NCBI GenBank assembly: GCA_902801755.1
Contig: CADCJM010000033.1
Location: 1 to 44,170 of the forward strand
Reading direction: 5' to 3'
From: Oscillospiraceae bacterium
Lineage (GTDB): Bacteria; Bacillota; Clostridia; Saccharofermentanales; Saccharofermentanaceae
Length of the DNA: 44,170 nt
Shown here piece by piece: positions 1-9,137 of this stretch (position 1 is its first letter; the number at the start of each line of letters is the position of its first letter). Under the pieces are notes generated by a model. The model worked only from the letters and a program-made list of their open reading frames with translations. It had not been told where the DNA came from and did no database searches. The translations under genes and the position numbers were made by a program.

Positions 1-1
1 T

Positions 2-790
2 AATTATGTAATTTATTCAAAAGATATTTCTTATATTCAAAATTTAATGAATAATTTAGTAATATCTGGCATTAAATCAATTAAAATAGATTCTTTTCCA
101 CCTCATGTCCAAATAATACTTATTGAATCAAATGAAACAAATAATATTAATATAAATATTAATAATAATGAAATTAATATTAATAATGATTTTAATAAAA
201 CTATTAATTTTAGCAATAAATTATCATCCTTAATTTATTTAGCTTTTTTTTCTCAGAAAAAATTACTAGCACAAAATACCAATAATATCAGAGTTATCAA
301 TCAGAACTTCGATAAGAGGGAAGTCTTAAAGAAGAACAGGAGCAAGTGGTATAACCTCAAGGATTTTAAGTCATTTATGAGAACTATGGCGCTTAGAAAG
401 CCGTGGCCTAAGTTTACAGGTTTTAGAGACTATCACACGCCTATCGCTTATACCAAAAAGGAATTCGACGATATGTGGGCGAGGATCCCTGATCTGATGA
501 ATGCTACGGTTCACAGCAGATTCAGAACAAAGGATAATATCAGCCACTGGCTTATAAGATACTGGAGACTTGCCTCCGGTGAATTTGCTTCAAGTTCCCA
601 GAAGAAATACACCTTTATTCCTGTAGTTAACGGTGACAATTCTTCGCTTATTGATGTTATAAAGAATCAGAAAAAGAAGATCTTATGCATCAATGATAAT
701 TTTGACGGGGATGACATAAGCGCGGCTCAGCAGAGCTTAAAAGACGCTTTTGAATCGATCCTGCCGGATAAATCTTCTTTCGAGATCTGA
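2..790 (+). CDS. Stealth-family sugar-phosphate transferase, C-terminal part (5' end outside window)
   Basis: The frame is open to the left edge, and the first ATG (47) has no ribosome binding site, so this is probably a fragment. From about base 300 the protein matches the C-terminal conserved regions of Stealth proteins, which transfer hexose-1-phosphate from UDP-sugars onto glycans. CR3-like sequence includes KPWPKFTGF, HTP and SRFRTKDNISHW; CR4-like sequence includes CINDNF and the terminal LPDKSSFE. The first ~80 residues are Asn/Ile-rich low complexity and do not look like the expected CR2 region. They are encoded by DNA with only 35 G/C in the first 240 bases (about 15%), against 40% or more afterwards. 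The role as a capsule phosphotransferase is inferred from the C-terminus and the downstream glycan genes. Confidence 0.7.
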   Translation, partial: NYVIYSKDISYIQNLMNNLVISGIKSIKIDSFPPHVQIILIESNETNNINININNNEININNDFNKTINFSNKLSSLIYLAFFSQKKLLAQNTNNIRVINQNFDKREVLKKNRSKWYNLKDFKSFMRTMALRKPWPKFTGFRDYHTPIAYTKKEFDDMWARIPDLMNATVHSRFRTKDNISHWLIRYWRLASGEFASSSQKKYTFIPVVNGDNSSLIDVIKNQKKKILCINDNFDGDDISAAQQSLKDAFESILPDKSSFEI

Positions 791-803
791 TATAAGGTGA
801 ATA

Positions 804-1556
804 ATGACTAAGAAAGTAAGTGTGATCACAGTATGTTTTAACGCGGAAGCTTCAATCGGAAATACGTTGAAGTCCGTGTTGGACCAGACATATACGGATT
901 ATGAATATGTGATCGTCGACGGCGCGTCGAAGGATAACACGCTTAAGATCATTGAAGACTATAAAGCCGGGTTCGAAGCTAAGGGGATCAAGATCACCAT
1001 TATCTCCGAGAAAGATAACGGCATCTACGATGCAATGAATAAGGCCGTAAAGCACTGTTCCGGCGAATGGCTGATATATCTTAACGCTGACGATTCCTTA
1101 GCTGATCCGGACGTCCTGAAGGATATGTTCGAGACTAAGGCTTATGAAGGGTTTGATGTCGTTTACGGTGACAGCTACAGGGTGAAGGGTGAACTGAAAA
1201 AACTCGATCTTGCAGATAAGAGCATCGATCATCTCCGTGATTTTAAGTTCTTCTGCCATCAGGCAACGTTTACGAGAAGAGAAGTTTTCGACAAGATCTC
1301 ATTTGATCCGCAGTTCAGGATCTGCGCAGATTACGATTTTTTCCTTCAGGCTTATCTTATGGACATGAAGTTCCACTATGAGAACAGGGTTGTTTGCATT
1401 TACTCTGTCGAGGGAACATCGAACAGGGATTATTACCGTACGATCCTGGACAACTATAATGTTAAGATCAAGAACGGTCTTGAGAAGAAGAGCCGGACCA
1501 TTAAGGTCAAAGCTTTTATCTGGAATATAAAGCATACGGTCTTAAGAGAGTGGTAA
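804..1556 (+). CDS. Family 2 glycosyltransferase
   Basis: This 250-residue cytoplasmic GT-A enzyme probably adds one sugar to a lipid-linked repeat unit. The N-terminus VSVITVCFNA is the GT2 nucleotide-binding start. A DGAS motif (near residue 39) and NADDS (near residue 95, the DxD-type metal site) are visible, with DNGIYDAMNKA between them. That arrangement is typical of WcaA-like exopolysaccharide GT2 enzymes. An AAGGTGA ribosome site precedes the ATG. The gene lies 13 bases after the Stealth gene and 3 bases before the polymerase gene, so the three are probably cotranscribed. Donor and acceptor cannot be read from the sequence. Confidence 0.85.
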   Translation: MTKKVSVITVCFNAEASIGNTLKSVLDQTYTDYEYVIVDGASKDNTLKIIEDYKAGFEAKGIKITIISEKDNGIYDAMNKAVKHCSGEWLIYLNADDSLADPDVLKDMFETKAYEGFDVVYGDSYRVKGELKKLDLADKSIDHLRDFKFFCHQATFTRREVFDKISFDPQFRICADYDFFLQAYLMDMKFHYENRVVCIYSVEGTSNRDYYRTILDNYNVKIKNGLEKKSRTIKVKAFIWNIKHTVLREW

Positions 1557-1559
1557 GAG

Positions 1560-2792
1560 ATGAGAAAAAAGCATTTCATTGAGATAATCTGCTTACTGCT
1601 TTTCAGCGTAATCTTCTTTACGCCCAGGTCATTTGAATTCATGCCTGTTGTATCTATGTTTTATAACAAGATCTTCATGATGCAGTGCGTCGTGCTTCTT
1701 GGAGCGGTCATTGTATCTGCCACATGCGGATTTAAGAATCTCAAGAACCTCATTACGCTCGGTGCGGTTATCTATCTGATCTTTGGCCTTGTGATAGCTA
1801 TAATTCACGGCGGAGACTATAAGATATATATCCGTGCAAGTGTTCATCTGATAACGGTACTGCTTGTGGTCTCTTATGAGCTCAGGCGTAAGGACAGCTG
1901 CTTTATCGAATTCATAGCATGGTATTTTAATATCCTTCTGGCAATTAATCTTGTGCTGCTTATCCTTAAGCCTGACGGTCTGGGAACACTTCTCGTATAT
2001 TCCGAAGATATGGCGCACAGGCAGCTCGACAGGGTGAATTTCCTTGAGGTCGATAACAGGCTCTCGCTTCCTGTCTTGATCTCGATCGCGGCATCTTATA
2101 TGCTGCCTGATAAGAAGATCAATAAGTGCCTCAGGATCTCGTCTCTGATCGTTGGAGGAGCCACTAACATCCTCACGATGTCCGGTACGGGACTTGGAAG
2201 CTACTTCGTAATGCTCATATATGTTGTCTTCATTCATAAATCGAAGCTGCGCGAAAAGATCGTAACAATGAAGAATCTCCTGATTGCTTATTTTGTATGC
2301 ATGTTCTTTATTGTTTACGCGAGCACGATACCGATCTTGAGGACACTGATCATTGAAGTGCTCCATAAGGATTTTACTTTCTCAGGAAGAAAGTTTATCT
2401 GGGCATCCTGTTATTCTCTGGTTTATTACCATCCGCTGATCGGTTACGGCAATTTCGATTCAGGCTGGATCATCAAGTGGAACGGCATAATGAGAAACGC
2501 TCATAACCTGTTCTATGATGTATTGATCCAGGGAGGTTTCATTCTTCTGATAGGATATCTTTTGTTCCTTGCTACCGTATTTAAAACGGCATGCGATAAG
2601 AACAATAAGAAGTCGCAGCTGATCCTCGTACTGCTTTTCTGCCTGTTCGTGGTAATGCTCTGTGAATCCTTCCTTGATAACAATTACATCTATCTTGCTT
2701 TTTTCCTGACGCTGGCAGTAAAGTACAAGAATCTGGACAAGCAGGATATTGTGAAGCTTATCAAGCGGAAGCTGAGGTTTAAAGCAGGATAA
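1560..2792 (+). CDS. O-antigen ligase/polymerase-like membrane protein (Wzy-type)
   Basis: A 410-residue polytopic membrane protein with about ten hydrophobic segments and a short basic C-terminus. Near residues 285-320 it carries the Wzy_C-like sequence HPLIGYGNFDSGW followed by NAHNLFYDVLIQGG, as seen in O-antigen ligases and polymerases. The likely role is to polymerise undecaprenyl-linked repeat units outside the membrane, or to ligate the finished glycan. It starts 3 bases after the GT2 stop. This family diverges strongly, so the polymerase/ligase distinction is not resolvable here. No Wzx flippase gene was found in the window. Confidence 0.75.
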   Translation: MRKKHFIEIICLLLFSVIFFTPRSFEFMPVVSMFYNKIFMMQCVVLLGAVIVSATCGFKNLKNLITLGAVIYLIFGLVIAIIHGGDYKIYIRASVHLITVLLVVSYELRRKDSCFIEFIAWYFNILLAINLVLLILKPDGLGTLLVYSEDMAHRQLDRVNFLEVDNRLSLPVLISIAASYMLPDKKINKCLRISSLIVGGATNILTMSGTGLGSYFVMLIYVVFIHKSKLREKIVTMKNLLIAYFVCMFFIVYASTIPILRTLIIEVLHKDFTFSGRKFIWASCYSLVYYHPLIGYGNFDSGWIIKWNGIMRNAHNLFYDVLIQGGFILLIGYLLFLATVFKTACDKNNKKSQLILVLLFCLFVVMLCESFLDNNYIYLAFFLTLAVKYKNLDKQDIVKLIKRKLRFKAG

Positions 2793-2808
2793 AGGGGAGA
2801 CCCGCAAT

Positions 2809-3675
2809 ATGGAAAAGTATTTTACCAACAGCAAGTCAAAGGTCGTAGATTCTGACCGTGTCCTTTATACTGCATCGACTTTTGCAAGGTCATCTCTTTT
2901 CCATCTTCAGGAGATCGGAAGTCTCAAAGCACTTAAGCCGCATGTATCTTCCAGATCCAATCTGCAGTCTTATCTTTTCTTCATTGTAGAGCAGGGCAGC
3001 GGCACACTTGAATATAACGGCAGGGAATATGAGCTTACAGAAGGCACATGTGTCTTTATAGACTGCAGGAGGAAATATTCCCACCATCCCGATCCTGATA
3101 ACTTATGGACATTGTCCTGGTGCCATTTTTATGGTCCTACAGTATCTTCAATCTATAGCAAGTACTGCGAGAGAGGCGGAAGGCCAACTTTCGCGCCTTC
3201 TGATACGAAGCCTTTTACTGATGTACTGGGCGAACTTATAAGCCTCTCTAAAAGCTCAGAGCATATGAGAGACATGCTTATAAATGAAAAGCTTTCAACA
3301 CTCTTAAGGCTCATAATGGCTGAGTCCTGGCATCCTGAAGACAAGGCGCTTCCGGTAAAGAAAGCAAGCGTTCTGGAAGTTAAAACATATCTTGATGAGA
3401 ATTATGTATCGAAAATTTCCTTAGACTCCCTTTGCTCTAAGTTCTTCATTTCGAAGCATTACCTGACACATTCATTCAAAGAGCAGTTCGGCATGACAAT
3501 CACGGCCTATCTCTTATCGGTCAGGATCACGCATGCAAAACAGCTTTTAAGATTCACCAATAAGAGCGTCGAAGAGATAGGCTATGAAGTCGGAATAGGC
3601 GCACCTCATTACTTTTCACGGGTTTTCAAAGAAGTAGAGGGAGTATCTCCTACAGTTTACCGGGAACAGTGGTAA
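2809..3675 (+). CDS. AraC-family transcriptional regulator
   Basis: A 288-residue regulator. The N-terminal cupin-like sensor (about residues 25-130) contains VEQGSGTLEYNGREYELTEG, the AraC ligand-binding pattern. The C-terminal two-helix DNA-binding domain (about 190-288) includes SLDSLCSKFFISKHYLTHSF and ends with the second helix-turn-helix, VEEIGYEVGIGAPHYFSRVFK. AraC proteins with such sensors usually respond to sugars. It begins 16 bases after the polymerase gene and stands before the gmd operon, so control of the fucose or polysaccharide genes is plausible. The target and ligand are unknown. Confidence 0.9.
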   Translation: MEKYFTNSKSKVVDSDRVLYTASTFARSSLFHLQEIGSLKALKPHVSSRSNLQSYLFFIVEQGSGTLEYNGREYELTEGTCVFIDCRRKYSHHPDPDNLWTLSWCHFYGPTVSSIYSKYCERGGRPTFAPSDTKPFTDVLGELISLSKSSEHMRDMLINEKLSTLLRLIMAESWHPEDKALPVKKASVLEVKTYLDENYVSKISLDSLCSKFFISKHYLTHSFKEQFGMTITAYLLSVRITHAKQLLRFTNKSVEEIGYEVGIGAPHYFSRVFKEVEGVSPTVYREQW

Positions 3676-3693
3676 CAAAAAAGCTATATAATG

Positions 3694-3740
3694 TAAGCGA
3701 ACTGCAAAAAGATGAATTCTTAGCGTGGTTCGCTTATTTT
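3694..3740 (+). terminator. Inverted repeat after the AraC gene, possible weak terminator or operator
   Basis: TAAGCGAAC (3694-3702) pairs perfectly with GTTCGCTTA (3728-3736) across a 25-base loop and is followed by TTTATT. The long loop and short T run make it a poor intrinsic terminator. It also lies where an operator for the gmd operon would sit. Confidence 0.35.
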
Positions 3741-3801
3741 ATTATGGTCAAGTAATTGAACCATTTTGTGCTAACGTTTATTAATTTGGAGGAGAAATAT
3801 A

Positions 3802-4845
3802 ATGAAAAAGGCATTGATAACAGGTATCACAGGTCAGGACGGTTCCTATTTGGCTGAGTTCCTGCTTGAGAAGGGCTATGAAGTTCACGGCATCACACGC
3901 CGCGCAAGTATCGCAAATACAGGACGTATCGAGCATATCATGGACAAGATCAAGCTCCATGACGGTGATCTTACTGATTCAACTTCACTCATAAGGATCA
4001 TTAAGGAAGTTATGCCTGATGAGATCTATAACCTTGCTGCTCAGAGCCACGTTCAGGTAAGCTTCGACGTTCCTGAGTATTCCGGTGATGTAGACGCCAT
4101 AGGTGTATTAAGACTTCTTGAAGCTATGAGAATGCTTGGTTTGGAGAAGACATGCAAGATCTATCAGGCAAGCACATCAGAGCTCTTCGGCAAGGTAGAG
4201 GAAGTTCCCCAGAGGGAGACAACACCTTTCCATCCGTATAGCCCCTATGCAGTTGCAAAGCAGTACGGCTTCTGGATGATCAAGGAATACCGTGAAGCAT
4301 ACGGAATGTTTGCTGTTAACGGCATCCTTTTTAACCATGAATCTGAAAGACGCGGTGAGAACTTCGTTACAAGAAAGATCACTCTTGCTGCAGGCAGGAT
4401 CGCTGAAGGGCTTCAGGATCATTTGGAGCTCGGTAATATGGACAGCCTCCGTGACTGGGGTTATGCAAAGGATTATGTTGAGTGCATGTGGCTCATCATG
4501 CAGCAGGAGACACCTGACGATTTCGTTATCGCAACAGGCGAGCAGCACACAGTACGTGACTTCACAGAGAAGGCTTTCAAGGCTAACGGAATTGAGATCC
4601 GTTGGGAGGGCGAAGGCGTTGACGAGAAGGGTTATGACGTTAAGACCGGCAAGATGCTCGTTTGCGTAAATCCTGCCTGGTTCAGACCTACAGACGTTGA
4701 TAATCTCTGGGGCGATCCTACAAAGGCCAAGACAGTTCTCGGCTGGAATCCCCAGAAGACAACATATGAGGAACTTATTGAGATCATGGCAAAGCACGAC
4801 AGAATGCTCGCAAAGCAGCAGAAAGCAATGAAAGAGGCGCTCTGA
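3802..4845 (+). CDS. gmd: GDP-mannose 4,6-dehydratase
   Basis: Converts GDP-D-mannose to GDP-4-keto-6-deoxy-D-mannose, the first committed step to GDP-L-fucose. This 347-residue extended SDR has the N-terminal NADP-binding [13 protein letters not shown], followed by RRAS and the family-typical [11 protein letters not shown]. Its catalytic Tyr-Lys pair lies in [11 protein letters not shown], followed by [16 protein letters not shown], a Gmd hallmark. Length fits the family. A strong GGAGGAG site precedes the ATG. One base separates its stop from fcl, so the two enzymes of the pathway are translationally linked. Confidence 0.97.
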   Translation: MKKALITGITGQDGSYLAEFLLEKGYEVHGITRRASIANTGRIEHIMDKIKLHDGDLTDSTSLIRIIKEVMPDEIYNLAAQSHVQVSFDVPEYSGDVDAIGVLRLLEAMRMLGLEKTCKIYQASTSELFGKVEEVPQRETTPFHPYSPYAVAKQYGFWMIKEYREAYGMFAVNGILFNHESERRGENFVTRKITLAAGRIAEGLQDHLELGNMDSLRDWGYAKDYVECMWLIMQQETPDDFVIATGEQHTVRDFTEKAFKANGIEIRWEGEGVDEKGYDVKTGKMLVCVNPAWFRPTDVDNLWGDPTKAKTVLGWNPQKTTYEELIEIMAKHDRMLAKQQKAMKEAL

Positions 4846-4846
4846 T

Positions 4847-5791
4847 ATGATGGACAAAAATGCAAAGATCTACGTTGCCGGTCACAAAGGCATGGTCGGC
4901 TCAGCTATCGTAAGAGAACTTGAGCGTCAGGGATATCACAATCTTGTTTTAAGAACACATAAAGAGCTTGATCTCACTAGACAGGATCAGGTCGAGAAGT
5001 TTTTCGAAGAGGAAAAGCCTGAGTATGTATTCCTTGCTGCTGCAAAGGTCGGCGGCATCATGGGAAATGCAAAGGCTAAGGCTGACTTTATGTATGACAA
5101 CATGATCCTCGAGATGAACGTTATTCACAGCGCCTGGAAGAACGGATGCAAGAAGCTCGAGTTCCTTGGAAGCTCCTGCATCTATCCGAGAATGGCTCCC
5201 CAGCCTATGCCTGAGTCATGTCTTCTTACTTCAAGCCTTGAGCAGACTAATGAAGCTTATGCTCTTGCAAAGATCTCAGGACTCAAGTACTGTGAATATC
5301 TTAACGGCCAGTACGGCACCGACTATATTTCCGTAATGCCCACAAATCTTTACGGACCCAACGATAATTACCATCCGGAGCACAGTCATGTTCTTCCTGC
5401 ACTTATCCGCCGCTTCCACGAAGCTAAGGTGGAGGGCAAGGAATCCGTAACATGCTGGGGTGACGGTTCACCTTTGCGTGAATTCTTGTATGTTGACGAT
5501 CTTGCCAACCTCTGCGTATTCCTCATGAATAACTACAGCGGTGACGAGACTGTTAATGCCGGTACAGGCAAGGAGCTTACGATCAAGGAGCTTACTGAGC
5601 TTGTTGCAAAGGTCGTAGGCTATGAGGGAAAGATCGAGTGGGATACGACAAAGCCCAACGGAACTCCGAGAAAGCTTCTTGACGTATCCAAGGCAACAAA
5701 GCTCGGATGGACATACAAGACTGAGCTTGAAGACGGCATCAGGCTTGCTTATAAGGACTTCCTCGAGAACCCGATGAGGGCAGAAAGGTAA
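4847..5791 (+). CDS. fcl: GDP-L-fucose synthase
   Basis: A bifunctional 3,5-epimerase and 4-reductase that turns the Gmd product into GDP-L-fucose using NADPH. This 314-residue SDR shows the Rossmann start YVAGHKGMVGSAI, the catalytic serine in FLGSSCIYPR, and the YALAKISG Tyr-Lys motif. NLYGPNDNYHPEHSHVLPAL is the WcaG/Fcl substrate signature. Two ATGs are adjacent (4847 and 4850) and either could be used. It sits between gmd and manC, three bases before the latter, as part of a complete GDP-fucose operon. Confidence 0.96.
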   Translation: MMDKNAKIYVAGHKGMVGSAIVRELERQGYHNLVLRTHKELDLTRQDQVEKFFEEEKPEYVFLAAAKVGGIMGNAKAKADFMYDNMILEMNVIHSAWKNGCKKLEFLGSSCIYPRMAPQPMPESCLLTSSLEQTNEAYALAKISGLKYCEYLNGQYGTDYISVMPTNLYGPNDNYHPEHSHVLPALIRRFHEAKVEGKESVTCWGDGSPLREFLYVDDLANLCVFLMNNYSGDETVNAGTGKELTIKELTELVAKVVGYEGKIEWDTTKPNGTPRKLLDVSKATKLGWTYKTELEDGIRLAYKDFLENPMRAER

Positions 5792-5794
5792 TCT

Positions 5795-7108
5795 ATGAAT
5801 ATAATCCTACTTTCCGGCGGTTCGGGTAAGCGCCTTTGGCCTTTATCCAACGATATCCGTTCAAAGCAGTTCATCAAGATCTTCAAAAAGGCCAACGGTG
5901 AATACGAATCTATGGTCCAGCGTATCTACGGCCAGATCAAGGCTGTGGATCCTGATGCTGTTGTCACGATCGCCACATCCAAGTCCCAGGTATCGGCTAT
6001 CCATAACCAGCTGGGCCTTGATGTCGGTATATCCGTTGAGCCCTGCAGAAGAGATACTTTCGCAGCTATCGCGCTCGCGACGGCATATCTTAACTGCGTA
6101 ATGAATGTCCCGAGAGATGAAGCGGTAGTCGTATGCCCGGTAGATCCTTATGTTGAGGATTCTTATTTCGAGTGCGTAAACAGACTTTATGAAGCTGCTT
6201 CCAAGGGCGCGAAAAATCTGACCCTTATGGGTATTGAGCCTACATATCCGTCTGAGAAATATGGTTATATCAAGCCCATCAAGAACGAAGACGGTTCTGA
6301 CGGCTGGGGTTTTACAGAGAAGCCCACGGCTGAGAAAGCGCAGGAATATATTGATGGCGGCGCCCTCTGGAACGGCGGCGTATTCGCATATAAGCTCTCC
6401 TATGTGCTCGATAAGAGCAAGGAACTCCTGGGAACAGATAATTACGATGAGCTTTTCGCAAACTATTCAGAATTAAAGAAGATCTCATTTGACTATGCTG
6501 TTGTGGAGGCTGAGACATCAATAGATGTTCTCCGCTATAACGGTGAATGGAAGGATCTCGGCACATGGAACACCCTTACTGAAGCCATGGTCGAACCTGT
6601 GATCGGTGACGGCGCTCTTAACGACAAGTGCTCCAATGTCCATATCGTAAATGAACTTGGAATTCCGATCATAGGTATGGGCCTTAAGGATGTTGTAATC
6701 TCCGCGAGCCCTGAAGGAATCCTTGTATCCGATAAGGAACAGAGTTCCTACATCAAGCCTTTCGTTGACGAGATCGTCCAGCGCGTAATGTTTGCTGAGA
6801 AGAGCTGGGGTTCATACAGAGTCCTTGATATTGAAGAGAATTCCATGACCGTCAAGGTAACGCTTAATCCCGGCAATAAGATGAACTATCACAGCCACGA
6901 TAAGCGTGATGAAGTCTGGACTGTTATCTCCGGATCCGGCCGTACGGTCGTTGACGGCATGGAGCAGTTTGTAAGGCCGGGCGATGTCGTAACAATGGCT
7001 GCCGGCTGCAAGCACACTGTATTTGCAGGTGATGAAGGAATTCAGCTTATCGAAGTCCAGCTGGGCGAAGATATCAATGTCGCTGACAAGCATAAGTACG
7101 AACTGTAA
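5795..7108 (+). CDS. manC: Mannose-1-phosphate guanylyltransferase with C-terminal cupin (ManC/CpsB type)
   Basis: Makes GDP-mannose from GTP and mannose-1-phosphate, the substrate for gmd upstream. Residues 1 to about 280 form the nucleotidyltransferase domain, with LLSGGSGKRLWPLSND, RRDTFAAIALA and FTEKP. The C-terminal 110 residues form the mannose-6-phosphate isomerase type II cupin, with MNYHSHDKRDEVW and GDVVTMAAGCKHT. Length (437) is slightly shorter than AlgA/ManC enzymes of around 480. A separate class I isomerase follows directly, so the cupin may be structural rather than the main isomerase. Confidence 0.93.
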   Translation: MNIILLSGGSGKRLWPLSNDIRSKQFIKIFKKANGEYESMVQRIYGQIKAVDPDAVVTIATSKSQVSAIHNQLGLDVGISVEPCRRDTFAAIALATAYLNCVMNVPRDEAVVVCPVDPYVEDSYFECVNRLYEAASKGAKNLTLMGIEPTYPSEKYGYIKPIKNEDGSDGWGFTEKPTAEKAQEYIDGGALWNGGVFAYKLSYVLDKSKELLGTDNYDELFANYSELKKISFDYAVVEAETSIDVLRYNGEWKDLGTWNTLTEAMVEPVIGDGALNDKCSNVHIVNELGIPIIGMGLKDVVISASPEGILVSDKEQSSYIKPFVDEIVQRVMFAEKSWGSYRVLDIEENSMTVKVTLNPGNKMNYHSHDKRDEVWTVISGSGRTVVDGMEQFVRPGDVVTMAAGCKHTVFAGDEGIQLIEVQLGEDINVADKHKYEL

Positions 7109-7120
7109 CAGGAGAGACCG

Positions 7121-8095
7121 ATGAACAACAAGCCATTCTTGTTAAAGCCTGCTGCCAAGGACTACCTCTGGGGTGGTTCCAGGCTTAATGATGACTTCAA
7201 GTTCGGTATGGATGCCGATCCTTTTGCAGAGGCATGGGTATGTTCCACACACCGTGACGGATGTTCTGTACTTACAACGGGCGAGACATTAAGAGAAGTC
7301 TTAAAAGCTCACCCTGAATATATCGGAACACATGCCTCAACGGTTGCCGGAGGGCATTTCCCGATCCTTATTAAGCTCATTGATGCCAATAAGGATCTGT
7401 CTGTCCAGGTACATCCTGACGATGAATACAGCCTTGCTAATGAGGGCCAGCTCGGAAAGACTGAGCTCTGGTATGTCCTTGATGCCAAGAAGGATGCATC
7501 TCTTGTCTATGGCTTTAACCGTGATGTTGATGCTGATGAGGTAAAGAAAGCTATAGCTGACGGTTCCGTAGGGAATCTCCTGAACCGTGTTCCGGTAAAG
7601 AAGAACGATCTGTTCTTCATCGAATCAGGAACGGTACATGCAATAGGTTCAGGATGTCTCGTTGCCGAGATCCAGGAAAATTCCAATGTCACATACCGTC
7701 TTTACGACTATGACCGTGTTGACAAGAACGGTGAACAGCGTGAACTGAACATAGAAAAGGGTCTTGAAGTTGCTGATCTTAAGGCTTCTGCAGCGCCCCG
7801 CCAGCCTATGAGAGTCCTGAGATACAGGAACGGATGCGCGAGCGAGCTTTTGTGCCGCTGCAAGTATTTCCAGGTCGAAAGACTCCTTCTCAACACTGAA
7901 GTTAACAGGGAACTCGCTTCTTATAAGACTGAAGAAAACTCCTTCCATGCATTGCTCTGCGTCGACGGTTGCGGAATAATAGCAGCAGACGGCTTTATGC
8001 TCAATTTCTTTAAAGGAGACTGCATCTTTGTTCCTGCAAGCAGCATCGAAATGAAGCTCCACGGCCAGGCACAGATCTTGGATGTAAGTTGTTGA
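7121..8095 (+). CDS. manA: Mannose-6-phosphate isomerase, class I
   Basis: Interconverts fructose-6-phosphate and mannose-6-phosphate, feeding GDP-mannose synthesis. This 324-residue zinc enzyme of the short Firmicutes type has the start LKPAAKDYLWGGSRL. Its first zinc ligands are in SVQVHPDDEY, and a further ligand and the substrate loop in FFIESGTVHAIG, followed by EIQENSNVTYRLYDYDR. A GGAGAG site lies before the ATG. Its stop is followed three bases later by the next ATG. With manC, gmd, fcl and the phosphohexomutase it completes the route from central metabolism to GDP-fucose. Confidence 0.94.
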   Translation: MNNKPFLLKPAAKDYLWGGSRLNDDFKFGMDADPFAEAWVCSTHRDGCSVLTTGETLREVLKAHPEYIGTHASTVAGGHFPILIKLIDANKDLSVQVHPDDEYSLANEGQLGKTELWYVLDAKKDASLVYGFNRDVDADEVKKAIADGSVGNLLNRVPVKKNDLFFIESGTVHAIGSGCLVAEIQENSNVTYRLYDYDRVDKNGEQRELNIEKGLEVADLKASAAPRQPMRVLRYRNGCASELLCRCKYFQVERLLLNTEVNRELASYKTEENSFHALLCVDGCGIIAADGFMLNFFKGDCIFVPASSIEMKLHGQAQILDVSC

Positions 8096-8097
8096 TT

Positions 8098-9135
8098 ATG
8101 AAATTTGCTTATTATATTACCGATCACGGGTTCGGCCATCTTATGAGAGAGCTTCCCGTTATGAAAGAGCTCATAAGAAGAGGTCACAAAGTAACTGTAG
8201 TCACAGGACCGCAGCAGGCGGAAGTGACCGATGACTATTTGGACCACAAGGCTGAGATAATCGTTGAGAATACCGATGCCGGCCTTGTCGTTATTCCGGG
8301 CTCTTTGATCATCGACAGCGATGCTACTGTCGCTAAGATCCGTGAACATATCAATAAGTGGGAGAGTCTAATTGAGAAGAGCGTTGACGCTGATGCCTAT
8401 GTGATCGATATCTGCCCGTGGGCTGTTATCGCTGCGAAAAGGAAGGGTATAAGAAGCTTTCTCATGACGAACTTTACATGGATCGAGCAGTACGAACCAT
8501 TTGTTCCTGAAGAACTCGTAAATACGTATAAAGATGCCTACAGCCAGGCAGATAAGATCATTTATTTCGATCTTGCAAATGAGGCTTCTAGAAAATTCTT
8601 CGGTGACGGTATCGAAGTGGGCTTTTCTGCAAGACCTTTTGATCCTCTTAAGGTAAAGGCGATAAGAGATGCTCACGATAAACCGATCGTGGTAATTACT
8701 TGCGGTGCGAGCAATTCCGGGTTCGACTTTGATATCGATGTAAGCCGCCTCCCTTATTCATTCATTGTAACCAGAGCACTTAAGCTCATCGGAGACAATG
8801 TCGAGTACTTGGACCCTAAGACCAACAACACACAGGACTATGTCGCAGCAGCTGATTACTGCATTGCAAAGGCAGGATGGTCAACAGTATCTGAATTTGT
8901 TACTGCGGGCGTAAGAACGGCTCTTCTTGAGCGTGAAGATACTGCAGAGGATACCATGACCATTAACCAGCTTAAGGAAAGAAACCTTGCGATATCAATA
9001 AAGGTCGATGAACTTAAGGATATCGGCAAAGTAATCGCGAAAATGGATGATTTCCAATGGTCGGATAAGATCTACGAGAATGAGTATTCCAAGATCGCTG
9101 GATTAATCGAAAACAATACAAAGCAGGAGATATAA
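8098..9135 (+). CDS. GT-B fold glycosyltransferase (MurG/GT28-like)
   Basis: The start is taken at ATG 8098, giving MKFAYYITDHGFGH and 345 residues; the upstream TTG codons overlap the manA stop. The N-terminus resembles GT28 and plant arabinokinase-like sugar-binding domains (YITDHGFGHLMRE). The C-terminal half has the GT-B nucleotide-binding layout: VVITCGASNSGFD near residue 200 and DYCIAKAGWSTVSEFVTAG near residue 255, the region that binds the nucleotide-sugar. Its place inside the GDP-fucose operon suggests a GDP-sugar donor, perhaps GDP-fucose or GDP-mannose. That is inference from position only. Confidence 0.75.
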   Translation: MKFAYYITDHGFGHLMRELPVMKELIRRGHKVTVVTGPQQAEVTDDYLDHKAEIIVENTDAGLVVIPGSLIIDSDATVAKIREHINKWESLIEKSVDADAYVIDICPWAVIAAKRKGIRSFLMTNFTWIEQYEPFVPEELVNTYKDAYSQADKIIYFDLANEASRKFFGDGIEVGFSARPFDPLKVKAIRDAHDKPIVVITCGASNSGFDFDIDVSRLPYSFIVTRALKLIGDNVEYLDPKTNNTQDYVAAADYCIAKAGWSTVSEFVTAGVRTALLEREDTAEDTMTINQLKERNLAISIKVDELKDIGKVIAKMDDFQWSDKIYENEYSKIAGLIENNTKQEI

Positions 9136-9137
9136 AG

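Noticed and set aside
1629..2366. 245-residue minus-strand reading frame
   Set aside because: It lies fully inside the Wzy-like gene on the opposite strand, is rich in charged residues without domains, and has no ribosome site.
3756..3784. Promoter TTGAAC-17-TATTAA before gmd
   Set aside because: Transcription would start inside or after the GGAGGAG ribosome site, leaving too little leader.
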